Part shown: positions 54,193 through 63,692 of the stretch, in pieces | Numbering within the stretch: the first letter of the stretch is position 1 | How the letters are laid out: each line of letters starts with the position of its first letter | From: Cetobacterium sp. NK01 | GTDB lineage: Bacteria; Fusobacteriota; Fusobacteriia; Fusobacteriales; Fusobacteriaceae | Direction: 5' to 3' | Assembly (NCBI RefSeq): GCF_024506395.1 | Contig: NZ_JANIBO010000001.1 | Location: forward strand, 372,001-436,000 | Length of the DNA stretch: 64,000 nt | Notes under the pieces: model-generated | Databases searched by the model: none | What the model saw: only the letters and a program-made list of their open reading frames with translations | What the model was told of the DNA's origin: nothing | Position numbers and translations under genes: made by a program

Positions 54193-57100
54193 CTAGAAAA
54201 ATAAAGTTGTCTGATTTGTTTCACTTAAAGATTCTATACAATTAAACTCTTTTAATTTATCAACTGTAGTCTGAGATGTTTTTGTTCTTCTTTTAAAATC
54301 TTCATAAGATATAAATCTCCCTATTTCTCTTTCTCTGACTATATTTTCCATTACAGATGTTCCTAATCCATTCATTCCCATTAGAGGTATTCTTATTTTT
54401 CCATCTTCTATTGTAAATCTATAACCATGAGATTTATATACATCTAAATTTAAAAACTCAAATCCTCTTGCATGCATTTCAATTATTATTTCACAAACTG
54501 CTAATTGTGCTTTTTTCTTAACATCTAATTTTGGCTCTTTATTTAACTCTTGTATTTTTTCTCTAACCTTACTTAAATCATTCATTAACTCAAAATCAAA
54601 ATCCTCAACTTTTCTACTTAAATATGCTGCATAGAAAGCTAATGGATAATGAACTTTAAAGTATGCTATTCTCATAGCCATCATAACATAAGCTACAGCA
54701 TGGCCTTTAGGAAACATATATTTTATTCTTCTACATGATTCTATATACCATTCTGGAACTCCATGATTTTTCATTAAATCTGAATATTCTTTCCATTGAG
54801 CTACATTTTTACTTGGTTGTCCTTTTCTTACAAACTCCATAATTTTAAAAGCAGTACCTTTTTCAATTCCCTGATCTATCAAAAAGTTCATAATGTCATC
54901 TCTAACTGAAATTACTTGAGAAAGTGTTGCTTTTCCTTCTCTAACAAATTCTTGGGCATTGTTAAGCCAAACATCTGTTCCATGAGAAAGTCCAGATATT
55001 CTAACTAATTCTGCAAATGTTGTTGGCATTGTATCAACCAACATCTGTCTTACAAAACCTGTTCCAAATTCTGGAACTCCATAAGTTCCTACAATAGATC
55101 CTATTTCCTCTTGTGTTACCCCAAGAGACTCTGTTCCAGAAAATATTTTTAAAGTTTCTAAATCACCTAAAGGAATATCATAAACATCTACTCCAGTATA
55201 TTCTTGCAACATTTTTATTGTTGTAGGATCATCATGACCTAATATATCTAACTTTACTAATTGCTCATCCATAACGTGATAGTCATAATGAGTTGTTGTA
55301 GAGTCACTATTTTGATCATTTGCAGGTCTTTGAACTGGACAAAATTCGTATATAGAATTTCCTTGAGGAACTACAATCATTCCACCTGGATGCTGGCCTG
55401 TTGTTTTTTTGGCTCCTTCACATTTTTGAGCCATTCTCATCACTTCAGCTCTTCCTGACATTATACTATGATCTTCAAAAAACTTTCTAACATAACCTTC
55501 CGCATTTTTTTCTGCCAAAGTTGATATTGTTCCAGCTTTAAATACATTTGTTTTACCAAAGAGTTCCTCACAATATCTATGAATTTCAGATTGATACTCT
55601 CCTGAGAAATTTAAATCTATATCTGGAACTTTGTCTCCATTAAATCCCATAAATACTTCAAAAGGAATTGAATGTCCATCTTTTTTCATTATTTTTCCAC
55701 ACTTTGGACAATTTTTATCTGGTAAGTCTACTCCTGCCCCTTCTCTTTCTATGAACTCTGAATGTTTACAATTAGAATCTGTACATAAATAATGTGGATA
55801 TAGAGCATTAACTTCAGTTATACCCATCATATATGCCACTATAGATGATCCTACTGATCCTCTAGATCCTACTAAATATCCATTATCCAAAGATTTTTTT
55901 ACCAATTTTTGAGCAGATAAATATAAAACTGAGAATCCATTTCCTATAATAGCTTTTAATTCTCTTTCTATTCTAGCCTCTACATTTTCAGGTAACGGAT
56001 TCCCATATAATTCATATGCTTTCTCATAGGTCATCTCTCTCACAATATTTTCTGCATTGTCTATTTTTGGTGGGTAAAATCCACTAGGAATAGGTTGAAC
56101 TTTCTCTATCATATTATTTATTAAATTTGTTGCATCTACAACAACTTCTTTAGAAACATCTTCTCCTAAATAACTAAATTCGTTTAATAACTCTTCAGTT
56201 GTTCTAAAGTAGAATCCATTATCTACTCTATATTGATTTTCTCTAAATACACTTCCACTTCCATAAAGAAGTATTGATCTAATTTTATGATCCTCTTTTT
56301 CTAAATAGTGAACATTAGAAGAGGCTGTAATTATCTTCCCTCTATCTTTTCCTAGTTCATAAAGATATTTATTCATTTTTTCAACATCTTTAAAAGATGA
56401 TATTGCTCCAGTTTCATCAGTATCTAAAAACTCTGAAAAACCAATTCTTGGTTGAAGCTCAATATAGTCGTAAAAATCTATCAGTCTTTCAATTTTTGGC
56501 AAATCATTTCTAAAGTATGCCTCAGATAATTCTCCACTATTAGCAAAATGTATTGAAGTTGGTGCTCCAATAATTAATCCTTCTCTACTTTCGCTTAATA
56601 CACTCTTTAAAATTCTAGGTTTTTTACTTCCAAAATAATCAATGTGCGCTTGAGAAACTAATTTATATAAATTTTTTAATCCAACTAAATCCTTTACTAA
56701 AACCATTACATTTCTTATATCTTGCTTTCTATAATTTAAAGGAAATGCCCCTGTCATATTCAATTGGTTAGTTACTCCAATTTCTAAATATTTTTCTAAA
56801 AATATAGCAAACATTGCAGCTGTAGCTTGTGAGTCATCAACAGCTCTATGATGATTTTCTAAGGCTACTTTTAAAAATTTTGTCATAGGCTTTAATCCAT
56901 ATCCTTTTTGATTTGGATATAAATCTCTTGCCATTTGTAATGTATCTATTACCGCTGGATTATAATCAATCCCTAGATATTTTTTAACATCTCTTTTCAA
57001 AAATCCCATATCAAAAGGAGCATTATGAGCTACTAAAGTCGCATCTCCTAGGAACTCCATAAATCCTGGTAAAATTTCATCTATTTTTGGCATATTTTCT

Positions 57101-58521
57101 ACTAAAGCATCATTAATGCCTGTAATCTCTTGAATTTTTTTAGGAATTTTTTTACCAGGATTTATAAGTTGTGAGTATCTATCTACAATTCTTCTTCCTT
57201 GAAGCTTTACAGCTCCTATTTCAATAATTTCATTTTTATGTGAATTTAGTCCTAGTGTTTCTAAGTCAAATACCACGTATGTTTCTTCATCTATTGAAAC
57301 ATCTTTAGCATTTTGGACCATCGGTTGAGTATCATCTACCATATACATCTCACAACCAAATATTATCTTTATATCTTTCCCTTTTGCAGCTTTATAAGCA
57401 AAAGGAAACGCATGAACTACACCATAGTCTGTTATAGCTATAGCTTTATGTCCATATTCTAAAGCTCTTCCTACAATTCCTTTTACATCCTCTACACCGC
57501 ACATCTCACTCATCTTTGTATGTGTATGTAGTTCTATCATTTTTTCGTCAGCTCTATCTTGTTTTTTAGATTTTGCTTTATCTAACTTATTTAATATGTT
57601 TACTAAAATTATTTCCTCATTATTTTCAAAACTATCAATTTGTTTCTTACCACTAATTTTTATAAAATCTCCAACTTTTACATCAAAATCTTCTGGACTA
57701 TTTAAAAATATTTTAGCTGTTATAGAATCTTCACCATCTGTTATTCTTAAAACTTGAAGAATTTTTCCAGTTCTTAACTCTCTTCCCTCAGTAGCAAAAA
57801 GTTCTCCTTCTATTACTGCTATCTCATTTTCTATTAACTCTTTAAATTCAGATATTGGCATACTTGGACTTTTTATATCTTTTTTCTTACTAAAACCACC
57901 TCTACCTGTAGGTACTGCTGATTTAATTTCAACTGGTGGATTAGTTGTCTTTTGAATATTTTCATTTTCAATAGTTTTTGAACTTAAAGTTATTATTTTA
58001 TTTTCTATCTCATTTTCTATTGTTTTTATTTCATTATTAAAATCTCCAGAAATAAAATTAACTTTAAAACCATTAATTCCATAATTTTCTAAAAGTGTTT
58101 GCATTTTAATATCTAAATTTGAACTATATAAAGTCTCTACAGCCATCTCATTTTTTAATTCAATATCAACGTTGTCATCTTTTATTGAAATTCTATACAA
58201 ATATAAAAAAGATTTTGATATAGCATTAGTTCTTTTTAATCTATCTATAACTCTTTCAATTATTTCTAAAAATTGTTCTTTACTAATCTCTTTTTTTTCA
58301 TATTCTACTTTAAACTCAATATCTAATTCATTTCCAAACTTTTTTTTCAAATTTTCATAAGCCTTATCTAATCCTTTTAAATCTTGAGGTGTAGAAACAA
58401 CACATATCAAATCCATCTTTTTATTTCTTTCACTGAAAATAATCTCTGTAATCTCTATATTTTCAATCCCCATCTCTTTAAAAATATTCCTCTGAGGTCT
58501 TATTCTAATTTCTCTTTTCAA
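54193..58521 (-). CDS. polC: DNA polymerase III alpha subunit, PolC type
   Basis: 1442 residues, the replicative polymerase of low-GC lineages. Order of domains: N-terminal and OB-fold region (GKILQVLRITDGEDSITAKIFLNS near 250-275), PHP start HTHTKMSEMCGVEDV near 333, inserted 3'-5' exonuclease (VVFDLETLGLNSHKNEIIEIGAV near 416, later HNAPFDMGFLKRD and HRAVDDSQATAAMF), zinc-like CTDSNCKHSEF...CPKCGK near 910-945, and polymerase core VGSRGSVGSSIVAYMMG near 885 with DIDLNFSGEYQSE near 970. TTG start after AGGAG. The exonuclease insertion in PHP identifies PolC, not DnaE. Confidence 0.97.
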   Translation of the reverse strand: MKREIRIRPQRNIFKEMGIENIEITEIIFSERNKKMDLICVVSTPQDLKGLDKAYENLKKKFGNELDIEFKVEYEKKEISKEQFLEIIERVIDRLKRTNAISKSFLYLYRISIKDDNVDIELKNEMAVETLYSSNLDIKMQTLLENYGINGFKVNFISGDFNNEIKTIENEIENKIITLSSKTIENENIQKTTNPPVEIKSAVPTGRGGFSKKKDIKSPSMPISEFKELIENEIAVIEGELFATEGRELRTGKILQVLRITDGEDSITAKIFLNSPEDFDVKVGDFIKISGKKQIDSFENNEEIILVNILNKLDKAKSKKQDRADEKMIELHTHTKMSEMCGVEDVKGIVGRALEYGHKAIAITDYGVVHAFPFAYKAAKGKDIKIIFGCEMYMVDDTQPMVQNAKDVSIDEETYVVFDLETLGLNSHKNEIIEIGAVKLQGRRIVDRYSQLINPGKKIPKKIQEITGINDALVENMPKIDEILPGFMEFLGDATLVAHNAPFDMGFLKRDVKKYLGIDYNPAVIDTLQMARDLYPNQKGYGLKPMTKFLKVALENHHRAVDDSQATAAMFAIFLEKYLEIGVTNQLNMTGAFPLNYRKQDIRNVMVLVKDLVGLKNLYKLVSQAHIDYFGSKKPRILKSVLSESREGLIIGAPTSIHFANSGELSEAYFRNDLPKIERLIDFYDYIELQPRIGFSEFLDTDETGAISSFKDVEKMNKYLYELGKDRGKIITASSNVHYLEKEDHKIRSILLYGSGSVFRENQYRVDNGFYFRTTEELLNEFSYLGEDVSKEVVVDATNLINNMIEKVQPIPSGFYPPKIDNAENIVREMTYEKAYELYGNPLPENVEARIERELKAIIGNGFSVLYLSAQKLVKKSLDNGYLVGSRGSVGSSIVAYMMGITEVNALYPHYLCTDSNCKHSEFIEREGAGVDLPDKNCPKCGKIMKKDGHSIPFEVFMGFNGDKVPDIDLNFSGEYQSEIHRYCEELFGKTNVFKAGTISTLAEKNAEGYVRKFFEDHSIMSGRAEVMRMAQKCEGAKKTTGQHPGGMIVVPQGNSIYEFCPVQRPANDQNSDSTTTHYDYHVMDEQLVKLDILGHDDPTTIKMLQEYTGVDVYDIPLGDLETLKIFSGTESLGVTQEEIGSIVGTYGVPEFGTGFVRQMLVDTMPTTFAELVRISGLSHGTDVWLNNAQEFVREGKATLSQVISVRDDIMNFLIDQGIEKGTAFKIMEFVRKGQPSKNVAQWKEYSDLMKNHGVPEWYIESCRRIKYMFPKGHAVAYVMMAMRIAYFKVHYPLAFYAAYLSRKVEDFDFELMNDLSKVREKIQELNKEPKLDVKKKAQLAVCEIIIEMHARGFEFLNLDVYKSHGYRFTIEDGKIRIPLMGMNGLGTSVMENIVREREIGRFISYEDFKRRTKTSQTTVDKLKEFNCIESLSETNQTTLFF

Positions 58522-59085
58522 TTAATTTTCTCCTAATAATCTATCTAAAATGATTGAAACTGCTGATCTAACAGATAAATGATTATAGTCTGATTTTCCT
58601 CTAATTGGTTCTAATATATAATCTGACATATCCATTACTTCATCTATTAATCCCCATCCTGTACCAAATAATATCAAATAAGGTTGATCATCATTTAGCA
58701 TCTTTTCAGATAATGCTTTATATCCTATTGAGTTTGGAAATATTTTTGCTGATGTTGTTATTATTAAAGGTTTTTTTCCTTCTCTCTCCTCTATCTCAGC
58801 TATACTTTTTTCTATTGATTCATATACTCTTGTTCTTCCAAAAGCTTCTTCTCTATCTCTGTTATATCCTGCACCAAAGCCATCTTGCCAATAACCTATT
58901 ATTCTTTCAGTTAATTTTTTTTGTGCATCTACAGAAACTATTATATGATATTGATTTACATCGTATGTTCTACAAGTTCTTGAAATATCATGTATATCAA
59001 AATTAGTTACTGATGTACATACTATATCTCCTCTTTTATTATATACTGGCGAGTGAACTAGTCCTAAATATATTGCTTTTCTCAT
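58522..59085 (-). CDS. SPOUT-type RNA methyltransferase family protein
   Basis: 187 residues. YLGLVHSPVYNKRGDIVCTSVTNFDIHDISRTCRTY at the N-terminus and the knot-like C-terminus LFGTGWGLIDEVMDMSDYILEPIRGKSDYNHLSVRSAVSIILDRLLG match the SAM-dependent RNA methyltransferase family PF09936. The target RNA is not known to me. It lies 1 base before polC and 11 bases after the gamma-carbonic anhydrase gene in the trmD-rimM operon, consistent with an RNA-modification role. Confidence 0.88.
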   Translation of the reverse strand: MRKAIYLGLVHSPVYNKRGDIVCTSVTNFDIHDISRTCRTYDVNQYHIIVSVDAQKKLTERIIGYWQDGFGAGYNRDREEAFGRTRVYESIEKSIAEIEEREGKKPLIITTSAKIFPNSIGYKALSEKMLNDDQPYLILFGTGWGLIDEVMDMSDYILEPIRGKSDYNHLSVRSAVSIILDRLLGEN

Positions 59086-59096
59086 TATAATCTTAC

Positions 59097-59615
59097 CTAC
59101 CCTATTCTCTCTAATTTTTTATATTTTTCAATTTTATCTAAATAAACTTGATTTGCATATTTTAAATAATCTATATTTTTATCAGAAAGTTGTTTTACCA
59201 CTTTTGCAGGAGAACCAATTATTAAATCTCCTTCTTGTGCTTTTAATTTTTCAGTCACTAAGCTTCCTGCTCCTACTATGCAATTCTTAGGAATTTTAGC
59301 TCCATTTAATAAAATTGATCCCATACCTATTATCACATTGTCACCAATTTCACAGCCATGTATAACACAATTATGTCCTATAGTTACATTTTTACCTATA
59401 ATTACTGGATACGGTGTATCTCCATGAACTGTTGTATTATCCTGTATATTTGAATTATTACCTACTGTAATTTTACTCATATCAGCTCTTAAAACAGCTG
59501 AAAACCAGATGCTTACATTCTTTCCTGTTTCCACTTCTCCTATTATAGATGCATTTTCTACTATTAAGTTATTTTCACCAATTTTTGGAACTAATTCTCC
59601 TAGTTTATATATCAT
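59097..59615 (-). CDS. Gamma-carbonic anhydrase-like hexapeptide protein
   Basis: 172 residues of left-handed beta-helix hexapeptide repeats. GENVSIWFSAVLRADMSKITVGNNSNIQDNTTVHGD near 28-65 and IGHNCVIHGCEIGDNVIIGMGSILLNGAKI near 78-108 keep the three histidine metal ligands of the gamma class. Activity of such bacterial members is often unproven. Its start overlaps the end of trmD by 11 bases. Confidence 0.9.
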   Translation of the reverse strand: MIYKLGELVPKIGENNLIVENASIIGEVETGKNVSIWFSAVLRADMSKITVGNNSNIQDNTTVHGDTPYPVIIGKNVTIGHNCVIHGCEIGDNVIIGMGSILLNGAKIPKNCIVGAGSLVTEKLKAQEGDLIIGSPAKVVKQLSDKNIDYLKYANQVYLDKIEKYKKLERIG

Positions 59616-60330
59616 TTTTTTGCTCCTCTTTTATCTCTGTTAAAAGCTTCTTTTCTAATTTTGAAAATTCACGTTTGTTTAAAAGTTCTGGTCTTCTTTT
59701 CAAAGTTCTTTTTAAGCTTTGCTTTAGTCTCCACTCATCTATATTTTTATGGTGACCAGACATTAAAACTTCTGGAACTTTTAATCCTTGAAATTCAGCA
59801 GGTCTCGTATAATGCGGATAATCTAGTAAACCGTTATAAAAAGAATCGTTTTCATAAGATTCTTTTTTTATAACTCCTGGAACTAATCTAATTATTGCAT
59901 CAGATATAACCATTGCTGGTAACTCTCCACCAGTTAAAACAAAATCTCCCAATGATATTTCTAAATCAACTTTATTTTCTATAACTCTTTCATCCACCCC
60001 TTCATAGTGTCCAGCTATAATTGTTATTTCTTGTTCTTTGGCTAGTTCACAAGCTAAGGCCTGAGTCAATTTAACACCTTGAGGAGAAGTATAAATTATT
60101 TTTCCTCTATTTTCTTCTAAAGCTTTCATTATGGGCTCTGGTTTCATAACCATTCCAGCTCCACCACCAAATGGGATATCATCACATTGCTTATGTTTTC
60201 CTTCAGCAAAGTCTCTTATATTAACTATATTTATTTCTACCTGCTCTCTTTCCACAGCTCTTTTTATAATACTATGCTCCTTAAAAGAGTTAAAAAACTC
60301 TGGAAATAGTGTTAATATATTAATTTTCAC
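59605..60330 (-). CDS. trmD: tRNA (guanine37-N1)-methyltransferase
   Basis: Methylates G37 next to the anticodon to prevent frameshifting. 241 residues, normal length. Visible: ILTLFPEFFNSFKEHSIIKRA at the N-terminus, DIPFGGGAGMVMKPEPI near 50-66, IIAGHYEGVDERV near 103, LGDFVLTGGELPAMVISDAI near 122-142 and YTRPAEFQGLKVPEVLMSGHHKNIDEWR near 170-198, all TrmD hallmarks of the SPOUT knot. Ten bases after rimM, as in most bacteria. Confidence 0.97.
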   Translation of the reverse strand: MKINILTLFPEFFNSFKEHSIIKRAVEREQVEINIVNIRDFAEGKHKQCDDIPFGGGAGMVMKPEPIMKALEENRGKIIYTSPQGVKLTQALACELAKEQEITIIAGHYEGVDERVIENKVDLEISLGDFVLTGGELPAMVISDAIIRLVPGVIKKESYENDSFYNGLLDYPHYTRPAEFQGLKVPEVLMSGHHKNIDEWRLKQSLKRTLKRRPELLNKREFSKLEKKLLTEIKEEQKNDI

Positions 60331-60340
60331 AATATTCTCC

Positions 60341-60856
60341 TTAGTCTTTCTTTTTTTCTCTCATTCCATCGATTAATGAAACAATCATTTGATTTTTTTC
60401 AAAATCTATTTTTTTAACAAATATTTCCACGTCTGGAATCATAGTTTCGTATTCTTCATCTTCTATCACATAGATATCATGAGCTGCTGTTTCATAAATA
60501 TCTACAACTTCTCCTATATTTTCTTCATCCTCTGTTATAACCTTCATCCCAATAACATCATTTGCTAAAAATTCATCATCTTCTATTCCTAAAAGATCTC
60601 TTCTTACTTTTATAACTCCATTCTGTATTGAGCTTGCATCTGTTTTATTTGTTAATTCTTCAAATTCAACTATCCATTTTTTATCTATCATACTAGCTAC
60701 TTTTTTTACAGTTAAAATCTTTATCTCTCCTGATGTCAATTCAACCATAACTTTATTTCCATTTAAAATTTCTAAATCTCCTATATTTGAAGTTACTTTT
60801 ATTGCTCCCTTCAAATGGTGAGTTCCAGAAACTCTTCCAACTGACAATAGTTCCAT
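60341..60856 (-). CDS. rimM: 16S rRNA processing/ribosome maturation factor
   Basis: 171 residues. Starts with VGRVSGTHHLKGAIKV, the RimM N-terminal beta-barrel motif (G-K/x-x-G-x-x-G), and has the PRC-barrel second half DDEFLANDVIGMKVITEDEENIGEVVDIYETAAHDIYVIEDE (about 90-135) with MIPDVEIFVKKID. RimM assists 30S head assembly. Sits between khpA and trmD in the conserved order; rpsP is not present at this locus. Confidence 0.95.
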   Translation of the reverse strand: MELLSVGRVSGTHHLKGAIKVTSNIGDLEILNGNKVMVELTSGEIKILTVKKVASMIDKKWIVEFEELTNKTDASSIQNGVIKVRRDLLGIEDDEFLANDVIGMKVITEDEENIGEVVDIYETAAHDIYVIEDEEYETMIPDVEIFVKKIDFEKNQMIVSLIDGMREKKKD

Positions 60857-60886
60857 TAATTTTCTCCTTTAAATCTATTAGTTAAA

Positions 60887-61126
60887 TTAGTCTACAAACT
60901 CAACATTTACGTTCAGTCTATCTTTTACTCCAGCTGCCTGCATTACTCCTCTAATTGCGTTTGCTGTTAATCCATTTTTTCCAATAACTCTTCCCATTTC
61001 TCCTTGAGCTACACTTACCTTAAATGTTACTGTATCATCTATTAAGTCATATGTTATTCTTATTCCTTCTTTTGTTTCAACTAATTCACCTATAATATAA
61101 TTTATTAACAATTCTAATTTTTCCAT
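60887..61126 (-). CDS. khpA: KH-domain RNA-binding protein
   Basis: 79 residues with a type II KH domain. FKVSVAQGEMGRVIGKNGLTANAIRGVMQAAG near 31-62 contains the G-R-x-I-G-K RNA-binding GxxG loop. KhpA proteins bind RNA and affect division and translation. Position before rimM-trmD is conserved in low-GC bacteria. Confidence 0.95.
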   Translation of the reverse strand: MEKLELLINYIIGELVETKEGIRITYDLIDDTVTFKVSVAQGEMGRVIGKNGLTANAIRGVMQAAGVKDRLNVNVEFVD

Positions 61127-61156
61127 AAATATCTCCTCCTGTTTTTTTATTAAATT

Positions 61157-61396
61157 TTAAAGCTCTCCAGACCAAGGGCCTTCCCAAACAATCTCTGCTT
61201 TTACCCATTTTCTATTTAAATCTTCTACAATCATTCTAACATCCTCTTTAAAATCTGTTGTTGAAACAATTGTTAAATCTCCTGCATCAGCATCTTTAGT
61301 TCTTACAATACCAACACCTTCATAAGCTTCCATTATCTTATTAATAAAATCGATATCTTCACGCTTAGTTTTTATTTTAAATTCATAACTATCCAT
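61157..61396 (-). CDS. DUF4911 family protein
   Basis: 79 residues, mixed alpha/beta: YEFKIKTKREDIDFINKIMEAYEGVGIVRTKDADAGDLTIVSTTDFKEDV. Recognised as the small DUF4911 group found in Fusobacteria and Clostridia; no function known to me. Its RBS AAGGAG is the 3' arm of an 8-bp hairpin, which may limit translation. It is in the khpA-rimM-trmD gene string. Confidence 0.75.
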   Translation of the reverse strand: MDSYEFKIKTKREDIDFINKIMEAYEGVGIVRTKDADAGDLTIVSTTDFKEDVRMIVEDLNRKWVKAEIVWEGPWSGEL

Positions 61397-61401
61397 TTTT
61401 A

Positions 61402-61423
61402 CTCCTTTTTAAGCTAAAAGGAG
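61402..61423 (-). promoter_or_regulatory. Hairpin enclosing the RBS of the DUF4911 gene
   Basis: In the minus-strand mRNA CUCCUUUU (61423-61416) pairs perfectly with AAAAGGAG (61409-61402) around a 6-nt loop. The second arm contains the AAGGAG ribosome site seven bases before the ATG, so the folded form should hide it. Confidence 0.6.
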
Positions 61424-61480
61424 GCTTTCAAAAATTAGGAATTTTCCCTTCTTTTATCCACGCCTCACTTATTAAAAGTT

Positions 61481-62272
61481 TTATTCTTCTTCAAATATCT
61501 CAGCTAACTCTATAAACTGTTCAATCGTTAAGTTTTCTGCTCTTTCCGTTTCTGATATACCTAACTTAGATAACTTTTCTCTTATAAAATCTTTAGAATA
61601 TCCTAAAGTCGTTAAATTATTTATAATATTTTTTCTTTTATTCGAAAAAGCTGCCTTTACATATTTAAAAAATAAATTTTCTGAAATTTTATTTTCGTAT
61701 CTTCTGTCTTCATAGAATTTTATTGACATAAACGCTGAATCTACTTTTGGTGGTGGGGTAAAAAACGCTTTTGGTATAGTAAACAAATACTCTGCTTCTC
61801 CATAATACTCTACAGCTAGTGTTAATACACTTCTTTCTTTCCCTGATTTTGAGCAAACTCTCTCAGCCACTTCTTTTTGCACCATTATAAACATTTCACT
61901 AATTCTATCTCTATTTTCAATAATTTTATTTATAATTGGTGATGTTATATAATAAGGAATATTTGCAACTACTCTTCCTTTTTCTAAAACATTTTTTAAA
62001 TCTACAGTTAAAACATCCTGCATTATTAAATTAAATTTAGGATTTGATGAGTATTTTTTTGTAAGAATTTTTTCCAAGTCCGTATCGATCTCAATACAAG
62101 TAACTTGCTTTGCTCTTTCTAATAACAAAGCTGTCAATGCACCTTCACCTGGTCCAATCTCAATTATATGTTCATCTTCTCTAACTTCTGAAACTTCCAT
62201 AATCTTATTCAAAACATCATTTTGATCTGTTAAGAAGTTTTGTCCAAATTTTTTCTTGTGTTTAAAGGACAT
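61481..62272 (-). CDS. rsmA: 16S rRNA dimethyladenosine transferase (KsgA)
   Basis: Dimethylates two adenines in the 16S 3'-terminal hairpin. 263 residues: KKFGQNFLTDQNDVL at residues 7-21, the SAM motif HIIEIGPGEGALTALLL near 35-51, CIEIDTDLE near 59, and the catalytic NIPYYITSPI near 105 (N-I/L-P-Y), with QKEVAERVCSKSGKE near 133. C-terminal NKRKNIINNL is typical. ATG preceded by GGAGGG. Confidence 0.97.
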   Translation of the reverse strand: MSFKHKKKFGQNFLTDQNDVLNKIMEVSEVREDEHIIEIGPGEGALTALLLERAKQVTCIEIDTDLEKILTKKYSSNPKFNLIMQDVLTVDLKNVLEKGRVVANIPYYITSPIINKIIENRDRISEMFIMVQKEVAERVCSKSGKERSVLTLAVEYYGEAEYLFTIPKAFFTPPPKVDSAFMSIKFYEDRRYENKISENLFFKYVKAAFSNKRKNIINNLTTLGYSKDFIREKLSKLGISETERAENLTIEQFIELAEIFEEE

Positions 62273-62290
62273 TTTCCCTCCTTTTAATTA

Positions 62291-62815
62291 TTACTTTCTA
62301 ACTACTTTTCCAATATAAGGAAGGTTTCTATATAGCTCATCATAATCTAAACCATACCCCACTACAAATTCATCTGGTATTTCAAATCCAATATATTCCC
62401 CAACCATTTCAACTTTTCTTCTACTTGGTTTATCTAATAAAGAACATACTTTTAAAGATTTTGGTTGTTTTGACATCAAGAACTTTTTTACAGACTCTAA
62501 TGTTAAACCTGTATCAATTATATCTTCTATAATTAAAACATCTTTTCCTGTCAAATCTTCATCAACATCTTTTAAAATCTTTACTACACCTGTACTGTCA
62601 GTTCCACCATGGTAACTAGAGACTTTCATGAAATCCATAGCTAAATCTAGCTCAACACTTTTTAATAAATCAGCCATGAACATGATTGATCCCTTTAGTA
62701 AACCTACGCAAATAAGATCTTTTCCTGCATAATCTTTTTCAATCTCTTTTGCAACCTCTTTTATTCTAGCCTGTAAATCTCCTTCAGAAATCATTTTCTC
62801 TATTGTGTAATCCAT
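62291..62815 (-). CDS. hpt: Hypoxanthine-guanine phosphoribosyltransferase
   Basis: 174 residues. VGLLKGSIMFMADLLKSV near 37-54, the PRPP-binding loop VLIIEDIIDTGLTLESVKKF near 93-112 and KVCSLLDKPSRRKVEMVGEYIGFEIPDEFVVGYGLDYDELYRNLPYIG near 122-170 give a textbook HPRT. It salvages hypoxanthine and guanine to IMP and GMP, the fate of purines brought in by the NCS2 permease. No purine riboswitch precedes it; promoter on minus strand TTGATA, 17 nt, TAGAAT. Confidence 0.96.
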   Translation of the reverse strand: MDYTIEKMISEGDLQARIKEVAKEIEKDYAGKDLICVGLLKGSIMFMADLLKSVELDLAMDFMKVSSYHGGTDSTGVVKILKDVDEDLTGKDVLIIEDIIDTGLTLESVKKFLMSKQPKSLKVCSLLDKPSRRKVEMVGEYIGFEIPDEFVVGYGLDYDELYRNLPYIGKVVRK

Positions 62816-62976
62816 TTTACCCTCCTAAATTTCAAATAATAGTTTACAAAATATTCTATCATTTAAGCTACTATTTATCAAGTAATTATTGATATTTTAG
62901 TGCCACTATGATATTATTTTAGGAGTATTTAGAGTATTTTATTATTTAATTTCATAGTACTAATTTAGGAGGAAAA

Positions 62977-63678
62977 ATGAAAAAATATTTAGCATATTTG
63001 CTATCATTCATACTTATTATTTTTATTTGTTTTTTTGCTTTTAATATTTTCTTAAAAACATATTTTAATAAAAGTTTTTATTCACTACCAAATCTTGTTG
63101 GAATGAATTTAGAACAAGTAAATAAAATAGATTCTATTGATAAAATCAATGTAATTGTTGCTGGAAATGATTTTTCTAACCTACCTGCTGGAACTATATT
63201 TAAACAAAATCCAGCTGCTGAAAAAGTTGTTAAAGAAGGAAGAACTGTTAGAGTTTGGTTAAGCAAAGGAAAAGACGATTATACTATGCCTGACTATACT
63301 AATAAAAATTTAATTGAGGTCTCTGCTAGACTACAAGAAGAAGGAATCAAAATAAAAAAAGTTTCTTATACATCTTCAAACTTACCCTACAACACTGTTT
63401 TAGCTACAACTCCATCTGTTGGACAAAGCACTCAAAAAAATAAAGGAGTCTCTCTTTTATTAAGCAACTCTAATTCTATTGCTTCTGTAGAAGTTCCTGA
63501 TACCATCGGATTTACTTTTGAAGAAGCAAATAATGAATTAATTTCAAAGGGACTTATTATAGGTGTGGTTAAAGAAAAGGTTGTCCCTGGATTAGAAAAA
63601 GGAATTGTTATAGAAACTACACATATCGGAGAAGCTGTTCCTGCTGGAACTATCATTGATATCGTTGTAAGTTATTAA
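62977..63678 (+). CDS. Membrane-anchored PASTA-domain protein without kinase domain
   Basis: 233 residues: one N-terminal TM segment (residues 5-27) then three PASTA repeats, starting near LPNLVGMNLEQVNKI (37), MPDYTNKNLIEVSARLQEEG (105) and VPDTIGFTFEEANNELISKG (172), each ending in a G-x-x-V/I-x-V/I-x-L/V-S strand. PASTA repeats bind peptidoglycan fragments. In many Firmicutes the same repeats are on the kinase PrkC just before rsgA; here they stand alone before rsgA. Promoter TTGATA, 17 nt, TATTAT near 62889-62920. Confidence 0.9.
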   Translation: MKKYLAYLLSFILIIFICFFAFNIFLKTYFNKSFYSLPNLVGMNLEQVNKIDSIDKINVIVAGNDFSNLPAGTIFKQNPAAEKVVKEGRTVRVWLSKGKDDYTMPDYTNKNLIEVSARLQEEGIKIKKVSYTSSNLPYNTVLATTPSVGQSTQKNKGVSLLLSNSNSIASVEVPDTIGFTFEEANNELISKGLIIGVVKEKVVPGLEKGIVIETTHIGEAVPAGTIIDIVVSY

Positions 63679-63692
63679 TTTAAGGAGCGTGA

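Noticed and set aside
62816-62976. Third purine riboswitch before hpt
   Set aside because: The segment holds divergent promoters only; no UUUCUAC junction or loop motifs.
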